NCBI GenBank assembly: GCA_020627705.1
Contig: JAHDGJ010000006.1
Coordinates: forward strand, 1-64,000
Source: Saprospiraceae bacterium
GTDB lineage: Bacteria; Bacteroidota; Bacteroidia; Chitinophagales; Saprospiraceae
Direction of reading: 5' to 3'
DNA: 64,000 nucleotides
Part shown: in pieces, positions 36,070-44,341 of the stretch
Numbering within the stretch: position 1 is the stretch's first letter
Layout: every line of letters begins with the position of its first letter
Program-made: the position numbers and the translations under genes
Notes under the pieces: model-generated
The model's input: the letters and a program-made list of their open reading frames with translations, nothing else
Told to the model about the DNA's origin: nothing
The model's database searches: none

Positions 36070-36101
36070 AAAAAGGAGCTGAATGAATCAGCCCCTTTTA
36101 A
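36068..36101. terminator. Hairpin between uvrC and the SulP gene
   Basis: The arms AAAAGGAGCTGA and TCAGCCCCTTTT enclose a 4-6 nt loop, with one A-C mismatch. It lies between two converging genes and may serve both. Confidence 0.65.
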
Positions 36102-36109
36102 CTTCTAGA

Positions 36110-37963
36110 TTATGCTTTAGGTGTTGGATGAATGTCTTCGACATTATCTTTTATCCAATTAAGACAACTGCTGTAATCGTCAAAGATCATTTCTCGAGGT
36201 ATGACATCTGGAATAATGTCAATACGCTCCATCATATACTTTGGTTGTTCTTGAAGCCCAACCAAACATACTTTAATATCGTTCTTTTCTAAATCAGCCA
36301 ATATGTCTTCCATGGTATACAATCCGGATTGATCCATATAATCCATCTTGTCGCATCGAATCATAACGGTACTGGCGGTACTGGGTATTTGCTGAGCCAA
36401 AGCTTGGAAATCGCTGGTCGATCCAAAAAAGAGAGGCCCATTGATGTGCTTAATAAATACCTCCTCTTTTAGATTTCCTGGGAAATTAAATTCGTCAGCC
36501 CAGGGTTGCTCTTTCAAGGTGGCCACACTAGATTTTTCTACCGTTTTATCACCGATCTTTTTCATAAACATGAGGGAGGCGATAACCAAACCGATTCCCA
36601 CTGCATAGACCAAATTCCAAACGGAGGAAAGTACAAGAACAATAAGCATGATGGCCACCTCAGGTTTTGGCATATGAGGTATCGCCTTTAAGCCTTTGTA
36701 GTCCATGACTCCAATACCAACAGTGATTAAGATTCCCGCAAGCACGGCCTGTGGGATTTTAGAAGCTGCAGGCCCTAGTACCAAGAGGATAAGTAAGAGT
36801 AATAAACCGGCAAACATACCTGATAGCTTGGTTTTACCACCAGCGTTAATATTTACTACTGTTCTGATGGTTGCTCCAGCACCAGGGATACCACCAAAAA
36901 CAGCTGCAATACTGTTTCCTATACCTTGTCCAACCAATTCTTGATTTGGCTTATGTCTTGTCTTGGTCATGTTGTCAGCCACGATGGATGTCAACAAAGA
37001 ATCTATTGCACCCAATAGAGATAAGGTCAAAGCCATAAAAAAGAATGGCGAAATTTTGGAAAAACTAAATCCGGTAAACATTTCTAGATTTGGAATAGGC
37101 AGACCCTCTGGAATTGTTGGAATCGGAATGTAATTGAATCCTCCAAAATAGGCGACTCCAGAAACCACCAACAAAGCCACCAATGTACTTGGTACTGCTT
37201 TGGTAATTCTTTTGAAACCGTAAATTATAAATATAGTTGCAAGGGCAAGCAAAAGCTCCAACCATTTGATGTTGGCAAGGGCTCTTGGCAATATTTTAAA
37301 AGTACCAATAACTCCCGAAGAATTATTTCCGGCTAGGGTCTGGGATTCTTCAAGAATGGTGGCTTCATTTATTTCGCTTGATCGCTTGATGGTTTCTTGA
37401 AAATCTTCTAATACTAAGATGCCTTCCCCAGCTTCTTCCTTCAAAATATTTTCTAGAATCACTTCTTCTGCCATCGGTTTAAATTGATTGACATACTCCA
37501 TGTCTTGTTTTGGATAATAACCTATGGCTGGTAAAATTTGAGTAACCAAAATAATCACCCCAATGGCTGTCATAAATCCAGAGACCACAGGGTAGGGTAT
37601 ATATTTGATGTATTTGCCAATCCCCACAATGCCCAATACAACTTGAAGGACACCAGCAAGTAAGAATACCATCAATATGTAAGGCGTTGCCGCTTCCAAT
37701 GATCCATTTTGAGCTATGATATCCGAAACGATAATCATACTCAGAGCTGTCATCGGTGCCGTAGGTCCAGAAATCTGTGTATTGGTTCCACCAAAAAGTG
37801 CAGCAAAAAAACTAATAAATATAGCGCCGTAAAGACCGGCATCAGGTCCCATACCAGAACTAACACCAAAGGCTAGTGCAAGTGGCAAAGCCACAATTCC
37901 GGCAGTTATACCTCCAAAGAAATCACCACGAAAGTGTTTAAAATCAAATCCGAATTTGTTCAT
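36110..37963 (-). CDS. SulP-family anion transporter with STAS domain
   Basis: The protein has 617 residues. It begins with the SulP motif FFGGITAGIVALPLALAFG and carries 10-12 hydrophobic helices to about residue 470 (NTQISGPTAPMTAL, IGNSIAAVFGGIPGAGATIRT). A cytosolic STAS domain follows (PLFFGSTSDF, MDQSGLYTMEDI; about 495-600). An insertion of about 75 acidic residues lies after helix 5 (near 155-230), which is unusual in length. The family takes up sulfate or bicarbonate; no carbonic anhydrase or sulfur gene is adjacent, so the substrate is open. Confidence 0.93.
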   Translation of the reverse strand: MNKFGFDFKHFRGDFFGGITAGIVALPLALAFGVSSGMGPDAGLYGAIFISFFAALFGGTNTQISGPTAPMTALSMIIVSDIIAQNGSLEAATPYILMVFLLAGVLQVVLGIVGIGKYIKYIPYPVVSGFMTAIGVIILVTQILPAIGYYPKQDMEYVNQFKPMAEEVILENILKEEAGEGILVLEDFQETIKRSSEINEATILEESQTLAGNNSSGVIGTFKILPRALANIKWLELLLALATIFIIYGFKRITKAVPSTLVALLVVSGVAYFGGFNYIPIPTIPEGLPIPNLEMFTGFSFSKISPFFFMALTLSLLGAIDSLLTSIVADNMTKTRHKPNQELVGQGIGNSIAAVFGGIPGAGATIRTVVNINAGGKTKLSGMFAGLLLLLILLVLGPAASKIPQAVLAGILITVGIGVMDYKGLKAIPHMPKPEVAIMLIVLVLSSVWNLVYAVGIGLVIASLMFMKKIGDKTVEKSSVATLKEQPWADEFNFPGNLKEEVFIKHINGPLFFGSTSDFQALAQQIPSTASTVMIRCDKMDYMDQSGLYTMEDILADLEKNDIKVCLVGLQEQPKYMMERIDIIPDVIPREMIFDDYSSCLNWIKDNVEDIHPTPKA

Positions 37964-38012
37964 TTGTTAAAAGTTAAAATGAATAAAATAAAATGAGAAT
38001 AAAGAGAAATTT

Positions 38013-38294
38013 TTACTTCTCTGGAGGAGGACTGTTGATGTCAACATACAGTCCATTAAATTGGAATCTATCCTTAAAATAATTAAGGAGTAAGTCATCA
38101 TGGCCAAACTTTTTCACCTTGATGTTGTTAAGGATTTCGTTTTCTTTCTCCTTCTCATCTTCCAGCTCTTTATTTTCTTTGCTGTCCTCTCCAACTATTT
38201 CAATTTTTTCATGCACATCAAATATGCTATCCAGCAGAGGTGCGAAGGCCGCAACACATTGAAAGAAAAGGATGATGTACAAAAGATTTCGCAT
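38013..38294 (-). CDS. Small secreted or anchored charged protein
   Basis: The protein has 93 residues. A hydrophobic start (MRNLLYIILFFQCVAAFAPLL) precedes a Glu/Lys-rich segment (NKELEDEKEKENE) and a short tail ending in SPPPEK. No family is recognised. It lies 49 bp upstream of the SulP gene on the same strand and 43 bp downstream of the lipoprotein gene, so it may be co-transcribed with them. The consistent signal-like start supports a real gene, though it is short. Confidence 0.6.
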   Translation of the reverse strand: MRNLLYIILFFQCVAAFAPLLDSIFDVHEKIEIVGEDSKENKELEDEKEKENEILNNIKVKKFGHDDLLLNYFKDRFQFNGLYVDINSPPPEK

Positions 38295-38337
38295 AATCGT
38301 TACTCGAAGAAACAGAAAGTTAGTGAATAAGCTTTAA

Positions 38338-38781
38338 TTATTCGTCCATTTTGAATTGAGAATAGTAAATCAAATGCCAGGAACCATTAAGTGGGCTAAA
38401 TCTTCTTTCCATGTTAAACTTGCCACTTCGGTCTGAGATTTTTTCAATTATGATATCATCAAAATTGACGAATTCTCTTTGAAAGGTTCCCCCATGATCA
38501 TCAAATGTATGATGCAAAGTCCAAGAATCTTTTTCCCATTTGATCGCCATTCTTTGCTGCGTTTCTTCATCGACGACATGGCCATCTAAGGGAAAAATGA
38601 TCTGTTGCATCTGGAATTCAGGATTGGAATGAAATTTTTGATAAAAATCTAAAAAACTTGAGGGAACCTCAGAAGTCAGAACCTCTTTAGTAGTTGGAGT
38701 TGTTGATTCTTTTTGATTACAAGCTTGAAAAGCCAAAACCAAAAGTAGGAGTGTCCACTTGAGCTTATTCTTTTTCCCCAT
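38338..38781 (-). CDS. Lipoprotein, DUF4348-like
   Basis: The protein has 147 residues from the ATG at 38781. The signal WTLLLLVLAFQAC places the lipid-bearing Cys at about residue 21. It then shows SSFLDFYQKFHSNPEFQMQQI, FPLDGHV and WHLIYYSQFK, resembling DUF4348 lipoproteins of Bacteroidota. Function is unknown. The longer frame to 38862 would place 27 non-hydrophobic residues before the signal and is rejected. Its first 17 bases overlap the 3' end of the PPTase gene, so translation is coupled. Confidence 0.8.
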   Translation of the reverse strand: MGKKNKLKWTLLLLVLAFQACNQKESTTPTTKEVLTSEVPSSFLDFYQKFHSNPEFQMQQIIFPLDGHVVDEETQQRMAIKWEKDSWTLHHTFDDHGGTFQREFVNFDDIIIEKISDRSGKFNMERRFSPLNGSWHLIYYSQFKMDE

Positions 38782-39397
38782 ATACCAAATAGAATTGATT
38801 AAGTCTTTTGTGTTCAAAGTTAAACGTAAGAGCAGAGGATTTCTTTCGGAAAAGGCCGACAAACTTCATGTCTTTACGATATAAAAACGGTTCAACGGTC
38901 AAATGCTTTTTGAAGTCTACTTCTTTTCTACCATATGCCTTAAACAAGCATTCTTTCGCTCCCCAGATCAAATGAAGGTTGGAGAGGTGAAATCTATTGC
39001 TAACGAATACTTCTTCTGTACTGTTGATAAATTTTGAAGCGATGCGACCAATTTTTGAAACTCTTCTTTGGATATCTATTCCAACAGCTTGCTTAGAAAC
39101 AATAGCTGCGACAAGTGCATTAGAATGGCTAATGGAAATTTCGAAAAGCTTGGGACGAAGCTGCGGTTTACCAAATGAATCTTTTTGAAGTTTTAATTTT
39201 TTAGAAGGATCCAACAAAAGAGATAGAACATATCGGGAAGCCAACCATTCTAATCTTCTTGCGCCTTTTAAAGCATCTAATTCTTTTTGGTCTAGTTTGA
39301 GATGAGTGTTTTGAATAAAAAAGTCTTCTTGTTCTGTTATTTTCCATACAGCAACTTCGGCGTGACGTAAAACCTTTTCTCTAAAAATTAGCGGCAT
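38765..39397 (-). CDS. 4'-phosphopantetheinyl transferase superfamily protein
   Basis: The protein has 210 residues. It carries AVGIDIQRRVSKIGRIASKFI and IWGAKECLFKAYGR, the two Sfp/AcpS signatures with the Mg-binding Asp and the WxxKE(A/C) motif. EISISHSNALVAA lies between. It transfers phosphopantetheine from CoA to carrier proteins. No carrier-protein or synthase gene is in the window, so its target is unknown; it may serve fatty-acid ACP. The dcd gene starts 46 bp away on the other strand. Confidence 0.9.
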   Translation of the reverse strand: MPLIFREKVLRHAEVAVWKITEQEDFFIQNTHLKLDQKELDALKGARRLEWLASRYVLSLLLDPSKKLKLQKDSFGKPQLRPKLFEISISHSNALVAAIVSKQAVGIDIQRRVSKIGRIASKFINSTEEVFVSNRFHLSNLHLIWGAKECLFKAYGRKEVDFKKHLTVEPFLYRKDMKFVGLFRKKSSALTFNFEHKRLNQFYLVYGEKE

Positions 39398-39443
39398 CTA
39401 ATCTCAAATATCACGAATTTATATTTCTTTGTGTCACCATACT

Positions 39444-39980
39444 ATGATCCTATCTGATAAAAGAATACTAGAATCGATTGAGAGTGGTCAAATTGTAATT
39501 GAACCTTTCGATCCATCATGCCTCGGAACCAATTCCTATGACGTGCATTTGAGCAAGAATTTAGCAGTGTACGAATCGGAAGAGCTGGATGCCAAAAAGC
39601 ACAATACGGTAAGGCATTTTGAAATTCCTGAAGAGGGATATGTTATCAAGCCTGGCACCTTGTATTTAGGAGTTACGGAAGAATATACAGAGACCCATAA
39701 TTCTGTTCCATTCTTGGAAGGGAAATCAAGTGTAGGGAGATTGGGCATCGATATTCATGCAACCGCCGGGAAGGGTGATGTAGGATTTTGTAATACTTGG
39801 ACCCTGGAAATTTCTTGCGTTCATCCTGTAAGAGTATACGCAGGAATGCCTATCGGACAATTGATCTATTTTATGGTTGATGGCGAGATCATTAATTACT
39901 ATAACAAAAAGAAAAACGCTAAGTATACTGAACGCACAACCCATCCGGTAGAATCGATGATGTGGAAAAATAAATTCTAG
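39444..39980 (+). CDS. dcd: dCTP deaminase
   Basis: The protein has 178 residues from ATG 39444, matching the family length; the open frame extends five codons to a TTG. The signatures are LGTNSYDVHL, EGKSSVGRLGIDIHATAG and TWTLEISC, which holds the catalytic Glu. VYAGMPIGQLIYF is also a family motif. It converts dCTP to dUTP and ammonia for dTTP synthesis. It is a cytoplasmic trimer. It is followed by a strong terminator. Confidence 0.94.
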   Translation: MILSDKRILESIESGQIVIEPFDPSCLGTNSYDVHLSKNLAVYESEELDAKKHNTVRHFEIPEEGYVIKPGTLYLGVTEEYTETHNSVPFLEGKSSVGRLGIDIHATAGKGDVGFCNTWTLEISCVHPVRVYAGMPIGQLIYFMVDGEIINYYNKKKNAKYTERTTHPVESMMWKNKF

Positions 39981-39999
39981 AAGCTATAAAAGAGCGGTA

Positions 40000-40039
40000 A
40001 AAAAAAAGCCTCGCTGACAAGATCAACGAGGCTTTTTTT
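40000..40039. terminator. Bidirectional terminator between dcd and the MscS-like gene
   Basis: AAAAAAAGCCTCG and CGAGGCTTTTTTT form a perfect 13-bp inverted repeat with a 12-nt loop. It lies between two converging genes and is symmetric enough to serve both. Confidence 0.92.
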
Positions 40040-40055
40040 ATGCTAAGAGGATATT

Positions 40056-40757
40056 TTACATATCCTTAAAAGTTCTGTTTATAACTTTTGAAGCCCATTC
40101 TCTTCCTCCTAATCCGAAAGCCAAGGCTAGTGCCAATCCAGCACCACTCATTATAACTGTAACTACAGTATTTATAATATTTCCACCAATACCTAATTGC
40201 TCTAAAACAATAGCTATTGCGAAAAACATAACAGCACCGTAAGAAAGTCTTCCGATGAATTCAGGATTTTCGTATCCTCCTCCTTTAAGTGCTCCTACAA
40301 CAAGGCCACTTACGAATTCTGCCAAGTACATTCCAACAACAAGTAACAAACATCCTACGATGATGTTAGGGATATATTTGATTACATCTTTTAATAAGTC
40401 AGAAACTACATCTAGACCCAATGTGTTAAAGAATGTTACCAAAGTGGTGAACATTACAATCCAATATCCTAAGGTTGCCACTAGACTAGAAGCTCTGTGC
40501 TTCATTCCTCCTTTAGCAAGAAAACCATTTACGCCAACTCTGTCAGCTAGGTCATTGAATTTAACTGCGTTTAGAATTCTCGTAAGAATCCCTTTTACGA
40601 TTTTAGCGATGATCCATCCTATAAGTAATAAGAGGATTGCGCTGATAAGTGTAGGTAAAAATTCACCTACTGAATTGAACGTACCTACTAATGAGTCCTG
40701 GATAACGCCAAGGAAACTCCATGTACTATCTTTTACTTGTGATAACTGTTCTTCCAT
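40056..40757 (-). CDS. Small mechanosensitive-channel-like protein (MscS/TM-helix family)
   Basis: The protein has 233 residues. It contains repeats of a conserved TM-helix motif: FLPTLISAILLLLIGWIIAKIVKGILTRIL in outline, ending in a cytoplasmic amphipathic segment, then YIPNIIVGCLLLVVGMYLAEF. The last helix has SGAGLALALAFGLGGREW, like the pore helix TM3 of MscS. The beta and C-terminal domains of MscS are absent, so the protein is pore-only. Likely an inner-membrane channel or porter; gating is unproven. Confidence 0.88.
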   Translation of the reverse strand: MEEQLSQVKDSTWSFLGVIQDSLVGTFNSVGEFLPTLISAILLLLIGWIIAKIVKGILTRILNAVKFNDLADRVGVNGFLAKGGMKHRASSLVATLGYWIVMFTTLVTFFNTLGLDVVSDLLKDVIKYIPNIIVGCLLLVVGMYLAEFVSGLVVGALKGGGYENPEFIGRLSYGAVMFFAIAIVLEQLGIGGNIINTVVTVIMSGAGLALALAFGLGGREWASKVINRTFKDM

Positions 40758-40916
40758 TTTTATTTAGTTAGTTTTTAAAATTTGAAATTGAACTACCTTA
40801 TGTTAGACCGAGAAAATGGACTAAGTCACATTATCTTTTTAGATTTTCTTAACAGAAGAGGAAATTTTGATATCACTTACGTGAAAAAAGCGATCACTTA
40901 TTCGACAAAACGTGTT

Positions 40917-41228
40917 TTACTGCGGACTTTCCATTTCTATCCAAGCCAAGACTCCGCCAAGAAGGTTTTTTACATTTTTGAACCCCGCTTGTTGTAAAAT
41001 ATGCTTTGCGGTAGCAGATCTAGCTCCTGATCTGCAATGCACAATCACTTCTTGATCCTGAAAATCTTCAATTTCATCCATACGACTCATCAAACTTCCT
41101 AGAGGAATAAGCATCCCATTGAGATTAAACGTATCAAATTCCATTTGTTCTCTTACATCAAGAAGAAGAAATTTCTCTTGATTGTCCATTTTGGTTTTAA
41201 GTTCTGCGACAGTTATATCTGGACTCAT
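40917..41228 (-). CDS. Rhodanese-domain protein
   Basis: The protein has 103 residues in a single domain. The active-site loop HCRSGARSA places the catalytic Cys at 65, with FLLLDVREQMEFD and NLLGGVLAW as further signatures. It carries sulfane sulfur or acts as a small persulfide transferase in the cytoplasm. Its ATG shares one base with the TAA of the PASTA gene (TAATG), so it is the third gene of the ddl-PASTA-rhodanese operon. About 150 bp separate it from the MscS-like gene. Confidence 0.93.
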   Translation of the reverse strand: MSPDITVAELKTKMDNQEKFLLLDVREQMEFDTFNLNGMLIPLGSLMSRMDEIEDFQDQEVIVHCRSGARSATAKHILQQAGFKNVKNLLGGVLAWIEMESPQ

Positions 41229-42013
41229 TAATTACAATTTATTCCATTTTGTGTCACCGTGATGTGTACGGCATCACCAGAAGTAATTTTTACGCCTTTT
41301 TGAGCTGAAGGGTATTGATAAACCACTCGAGCCGATTGAAGGTTTTCTATGTCACCGTCCGTTTTGACATCTCCTAACTCTAGTTCGTTCACATCCAAAA
41401 TGGTTTTGGCTTCTGCCACAGTTCTGCACATGAGGTTAGGTACCTCGATTTCGGCATCATTTCTACTACTGAGCGTAAACTCCAAAGTATCTCCAATTTC
41501 TATGCTCACATTGGAGCGCTTTCCTTTTATATCTGCTACTAATTTTCCTTTGTACCAGACTTTTAGGATATGATCCGGTTCGCCTAAATCATGTTCGTAG
41601 TTCCTAATTTTAGTATAAATTTTCATGGACGAAAGTTCTTTTTTCTTTCGAGCATAATTTCGACCGTACAATTGTGGAAGGCTTTTAAGAGACTTCTCGT
41701 CTGGAATTTCTTTAGTAACCGTTACATAAATTTTTCGATTCTCCTTAACCTTTGCTCCTCCTTTAGGATTTTGTTCGATGATTTCACCACCTTTTTTTCC
41801 TACAATGTGGACTGAATCATTAACAACCAACCGAAAGGATTTTTCTTTGGCATCTTTTTGAGAACCCTCAAATTGTTGACCGATATAATCAGGTAAAGTC
41901 AATTGCTGGTTGTGATTCGTGTAAGATCTCAACCACCACATGATGCCCATAAAGACCAAAAGAATAAAGGCAAGCAAGATGCACAGATGAATTAAAAAGC
42001 GTTTAAAGGTCAA
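41228..42013 (-). CDS. Membrane-anchored PASTA-domain protein
   Basis: The protein has 261 residues. One transmembrane helix lies at about 9-28 (LCILLAFILLVFMGIMWW). Three PASTA units follow: LPDYIGQQFEGSQKDA to about 108, SLPQLYGRNYARKKKEL to about 185, and VPNLMCRTVAEAKTIL to the end. There is no kinase domain. PASTA domains bind peptidoglycan fragments or penicillin-binding proteins in other bacteria. The start is TTG at 42013, because the first ATG falls inside the helix. It is 37 bp after ddl, which suggests a cell-wall role. Confidence 0.9.
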   Translation of the reverse strand: MTFKRFLIHLCILLAFILLVFMGIMWWLRSYTNHNQQLTLPDYIGQQFEGSQKDAKEKSFRLVVNDSVHIVGKKGGEIIEQNPKGGAKVKENRKIYVTVTKEIPDEKSLKSLPQLYGRNYARKKKELSSMKIYTKIRNYEHDLGEPDHILKVWYKGKLVADIKGKRSNVSIEIGDTLEFTLSSRNDAEIEVPNLMCRTVAEAKTILDVNELELGDVKTDGDIENLQSARVVYQYPSAQKGVKITSGDAVHITVTQNGINCN

Positions 42014-42050
42014 AAGCCAAATATTTATTTTAACAAAAATATAGATTCAA

Positions 42051-43145
42051 TTAGGCAATTTGCCTCAATTTCAATTCTTTTTGGTTCCTCTCTATTGCTA
42101 ACCTAATGAGAGTTGTAATTAGTTCCACTTGGGCAATGCCGCTATGTTTCCAAAGTTGTGGATACATGCTAATATTTGTAAAGCCGGGCATGGTATTCAA
42201 TTCATTGACGATTAAGTCTCCATTTTCTAAGCAAAACATATCCACTCGAGTCAATCCTTTGCATTCCATGGCTTGATATGTCCTAATAGCTAAGTGTCTT
42301 GCTCTTTCGATGGTTTCGTTTGGTAAGTCAACCGGAATGGTAAGATGTGCACCATCGGCATTTACATATTTGTTTTCGAAAGTATAGAAGTTAGTATTTG
42401 CTTTGATTTCTCCGATGGTACTTGCTTGGACCTCATCGTTTCCTAAGACAGCGCACTCTATTTCTTGGCCAATAACCTCCGACTCAATAAGCACCTTTTC
42501 ATCAAATTGCAAGGCATTTTGTAAACCTGCATTAAACTCATCTTTATTGGTAGCTCTACTTACTCCAATCGAAGAACCCAAACAAGCTGGTTTAATGTAA
42601 ACTCTTGATCCAAGACTTTCTTTTACTTGCTCATAATTGAGTTCTTTTTTAGAACGAACCGTTATTGATTTTGCCACAGCTATTGATTCGTGAGTCAAGA
42701 TTTTTTTCATCAAGTCTTTATCGATCGAAAGCACAGATCCTTTTAAGCCGCATCCTACAATTGGAATTCCAGCTAGTTTGCTAAATCCTTGGACACTGCC
42801 ATCTTCTCCAAAATTTCCATGAAGCACCGGAAAAATAACATCAAACGATTCGCTGGTTAAGCCTTCGTCACTTGGCATATAAAATTTGTGATCTCCATAA
42901 TTTTGAGAGAGTATAATTTCTTTCCCTGATTCTTTGAGACGTACTTTTTGCGGGTCTTGGTGGTTTTCTAAATCTAATCCATTAGGATAATACTGCCAGA
43001 CGCCTTTTTTTGAAATACCGACGGGTAGGATTTTAAACTCCTTTTGATCAATTGATGCAATGACATTTTGGGCCGACAAAAGCGAAATAGCATGCTCTGG
43101 TGATCGTCCTCCACAAAGGACCATAACTTTGATCTTCTTGCTCAT
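42051..43145 (-). CDS. ddl: D-alanine--D-alanine ligase
   Basis: The protein has 364 residues, an ATP-grasp enzyme. The N-terminal domain has VLCGGRSPEHAISLLSA and LHGNFGEDGSVQG. The central part has RVYIKPACLGSSIGVSRA and the C-terminal part has TRVDMFCLENGDLIVNELNTMPGFT with the Mg ligands. It makes the D-Ala-D-Ala dipeptide for peptidoglycan precursors in the cytoplasm. A TAATTTTG box on the minus strand (43169-43162), 16 bp before the ATG, fits a promoter for the three-gene operon. Confidence 0.95.
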   Translation of the reverse strand: MSKKIKVMVLCGGRSPEHAISLLSAQNVIASIDQKEFKILPVGISKKGVWQYYPNGLDLENHQDPQKVRLKESGKEIILSQNYGDHKFYMPSDEGLTSESFDVIFPVLHGNFGEDGSVQGFSKLAGIPIVGCGLKGSVLSIDKDLMKKILTHESIAVAKSITVRSKKELNYEQVKESLGSRVYIKPACLGSSIGVSRATNKDEFNAGLQNALQFDEKVLIESEVIGQEIECAVLGNDEVQASTIGEIKANTNFYTFENKYVNADGAHLTIPVDLPNETIERARHLAIRTYQAMECKGLTRVDMFCLENGDLIVNELNTMPGFTNISMYPQLWKHSGIAQVELITTLIRLAIERNQKELKLRQIA

Positions 43146-43272
43146 GTTGAAATTATTAATACAAAATTAAAAAAACGTATTAGTTGAATTTCTAATACGA
43201 AGACTGCAGATGAAATGGGATCGGCTTTAAAACGATAAAAATGTGTGTTCATTATATAATCGATCCCTATTG

Positions 43273-43305
43273 TTGTAGCTAACATTATGTAAAATCCTAC
43301 CTTTG
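43273..43305 (+). promoter_or_regulatory. Bacteroidota-type promoter for prs
   Basis: TTG (43273-43275), 22 bp, then TACCTTTG (43298-43305), a precise TAnnTTTG match. The prs ATG follows after 22 bp. Confidence 0.65.
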
Positions 43306-43327
43306 CGGCACTAAACCAAAACGAAGA

Positions 43328-44257
43328 ATGGCTCTTGTAAAACTGTTTTCGGGTACTGAATCTATAGCCCTTGCAGAGAAAATTTCAGATTTTTATGGTC
43401 AAAAGCTGGGAGATCTAACCATCAACAAATTTAAGGATGGGGAGATGCAAACGGTTATCAACGAATCGGTAAGAGGTGCGCATGTTTTTTTCATTCAATC
43501 CACCTTTGCTCCAGCGGATAATCTATTAGAATTATTGCTTCTCATTGATAGTGCCAAACGAGCGAGCGCAGGCTATATTACTGCAGTAATTCCTTACTAT
43601 GGATATGCGAGGCAAGATAGAAAAGATAAACCGAGAGTACCGATTTCGGCCAAGCTAGTGGCTGGATTACTCGAAAGTGCTGGGGCCAATCGGATCATGA
43701 CGATGGATTTTCATGCGGATCAAATTCAGGGATTCTTTGATATACCAGTGGATCATTTGAAGAGTGAGGCTATTTATGTACCATATTTGAAGAAACAGGA
43801 CTTGTCTAATACGATTTTTGCTTCACCTGATGTTGGAGGAGTAAAGAGGGCAAGAACATATGCCAAATATTTTGAAAAAGATCTGGTGATCTGTGATAAA
43901 GAAAGACGAAAGGCAAATGAGGTAAAGAAAATTACGGTGATTGGAGAGGTTGAAGGACGAGATGTTATTTTGATAGATGACATTGTTGACACGGCAGGTA
44001 CTTTGTGTGCTGCTGCAAACGCCTTGATAGAAAAGGGTGCAAAGTCAGTGAAAGCCTTGTGTACGCATCCGGTTTTATCCGGAAATGCTTATGAAAACAT
44101 TAAAAATTCAAAACTCACGGAGTTAATCGTAACAGATACCATTCCTTTGGCCAATAAAAGCCCTAAAATAACTGTTCTTTCTTGTGATCGATTGTTTGCT
44201 AAAGCTATCAGAAATACACACGAATACAGATCAATTGCGGCATTATTTGTGGACTAA
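43328..44257 (+). CDS. prs: Ribose-phosphate pyrophosphokinase
   Basis: The protein has 309 residues. The signatures are KFKDGEMQTVINESVRGAHVF, YYGYARQDRKDKPRVPI, MTMDFHADQIQGFFDIPVDHL and the PRPP-binding loop VILIDDIVDTAGTL. It makes PRPP from ribose 5-phosphate and ATP for nucleotide, His and Trp synthesis. It is a cytoplasmic hexamer. It is followed by rplY, an order often seen in Bacteroidota and in many Gram-negative genomes. Confidence 0.96.
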   Translation: MALVKLFSGTESIALAEKISDFYGQKLGDLTINKFKDGEMQTVINESVRGAHVFFIQSTFAPADNLLELLLLIDSAKRASAGYITAVIPYYGYARQDRKDKPRVPISAKLVAGLLESAGANRIMTMDFHADQIQGFFDIPVDHLKSEAIYVPYLKKQDLSNTIFASPDVGGVKRARTYAKYFEKDLVICDKERRKANEVKKITVIGEVEGRDVILIDDIVDTAGTLCAAANALIEKGAKSVKALCTHPVLSGNAYENIKNSKLTELIVTDTIPLANKSPKITVLSCDRLFAKAIRNTHEYRSIAALFVD

Positions 44258-44293
44258 ATAAGCTATTCTTTATGAATGCTTCACTTTTTAAGG

Positions 44294-44319
44294 AAAAGGA
44301 CTATCTTTGCAGTCCTTTT
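44294..44319 (+). promoter_or_regulatory. Hairpin overlapping a -7 box upstream of rplY
   Basis: AAAAGGACT and AGTCCTTTT pair perfectly across an 8-nt loop, followed by one more T. The element TATCTTTG (44302-44309), a TAnnTTTG match, lies within the loop and arm edge. It can therefore be a prs terminator, an rplY promoter, or both; the rplY ATG is 22 bp further on. Confidence 0.6.
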
Positions 44320-44341
44320 TGACAAAGTAAAATGTAATACC

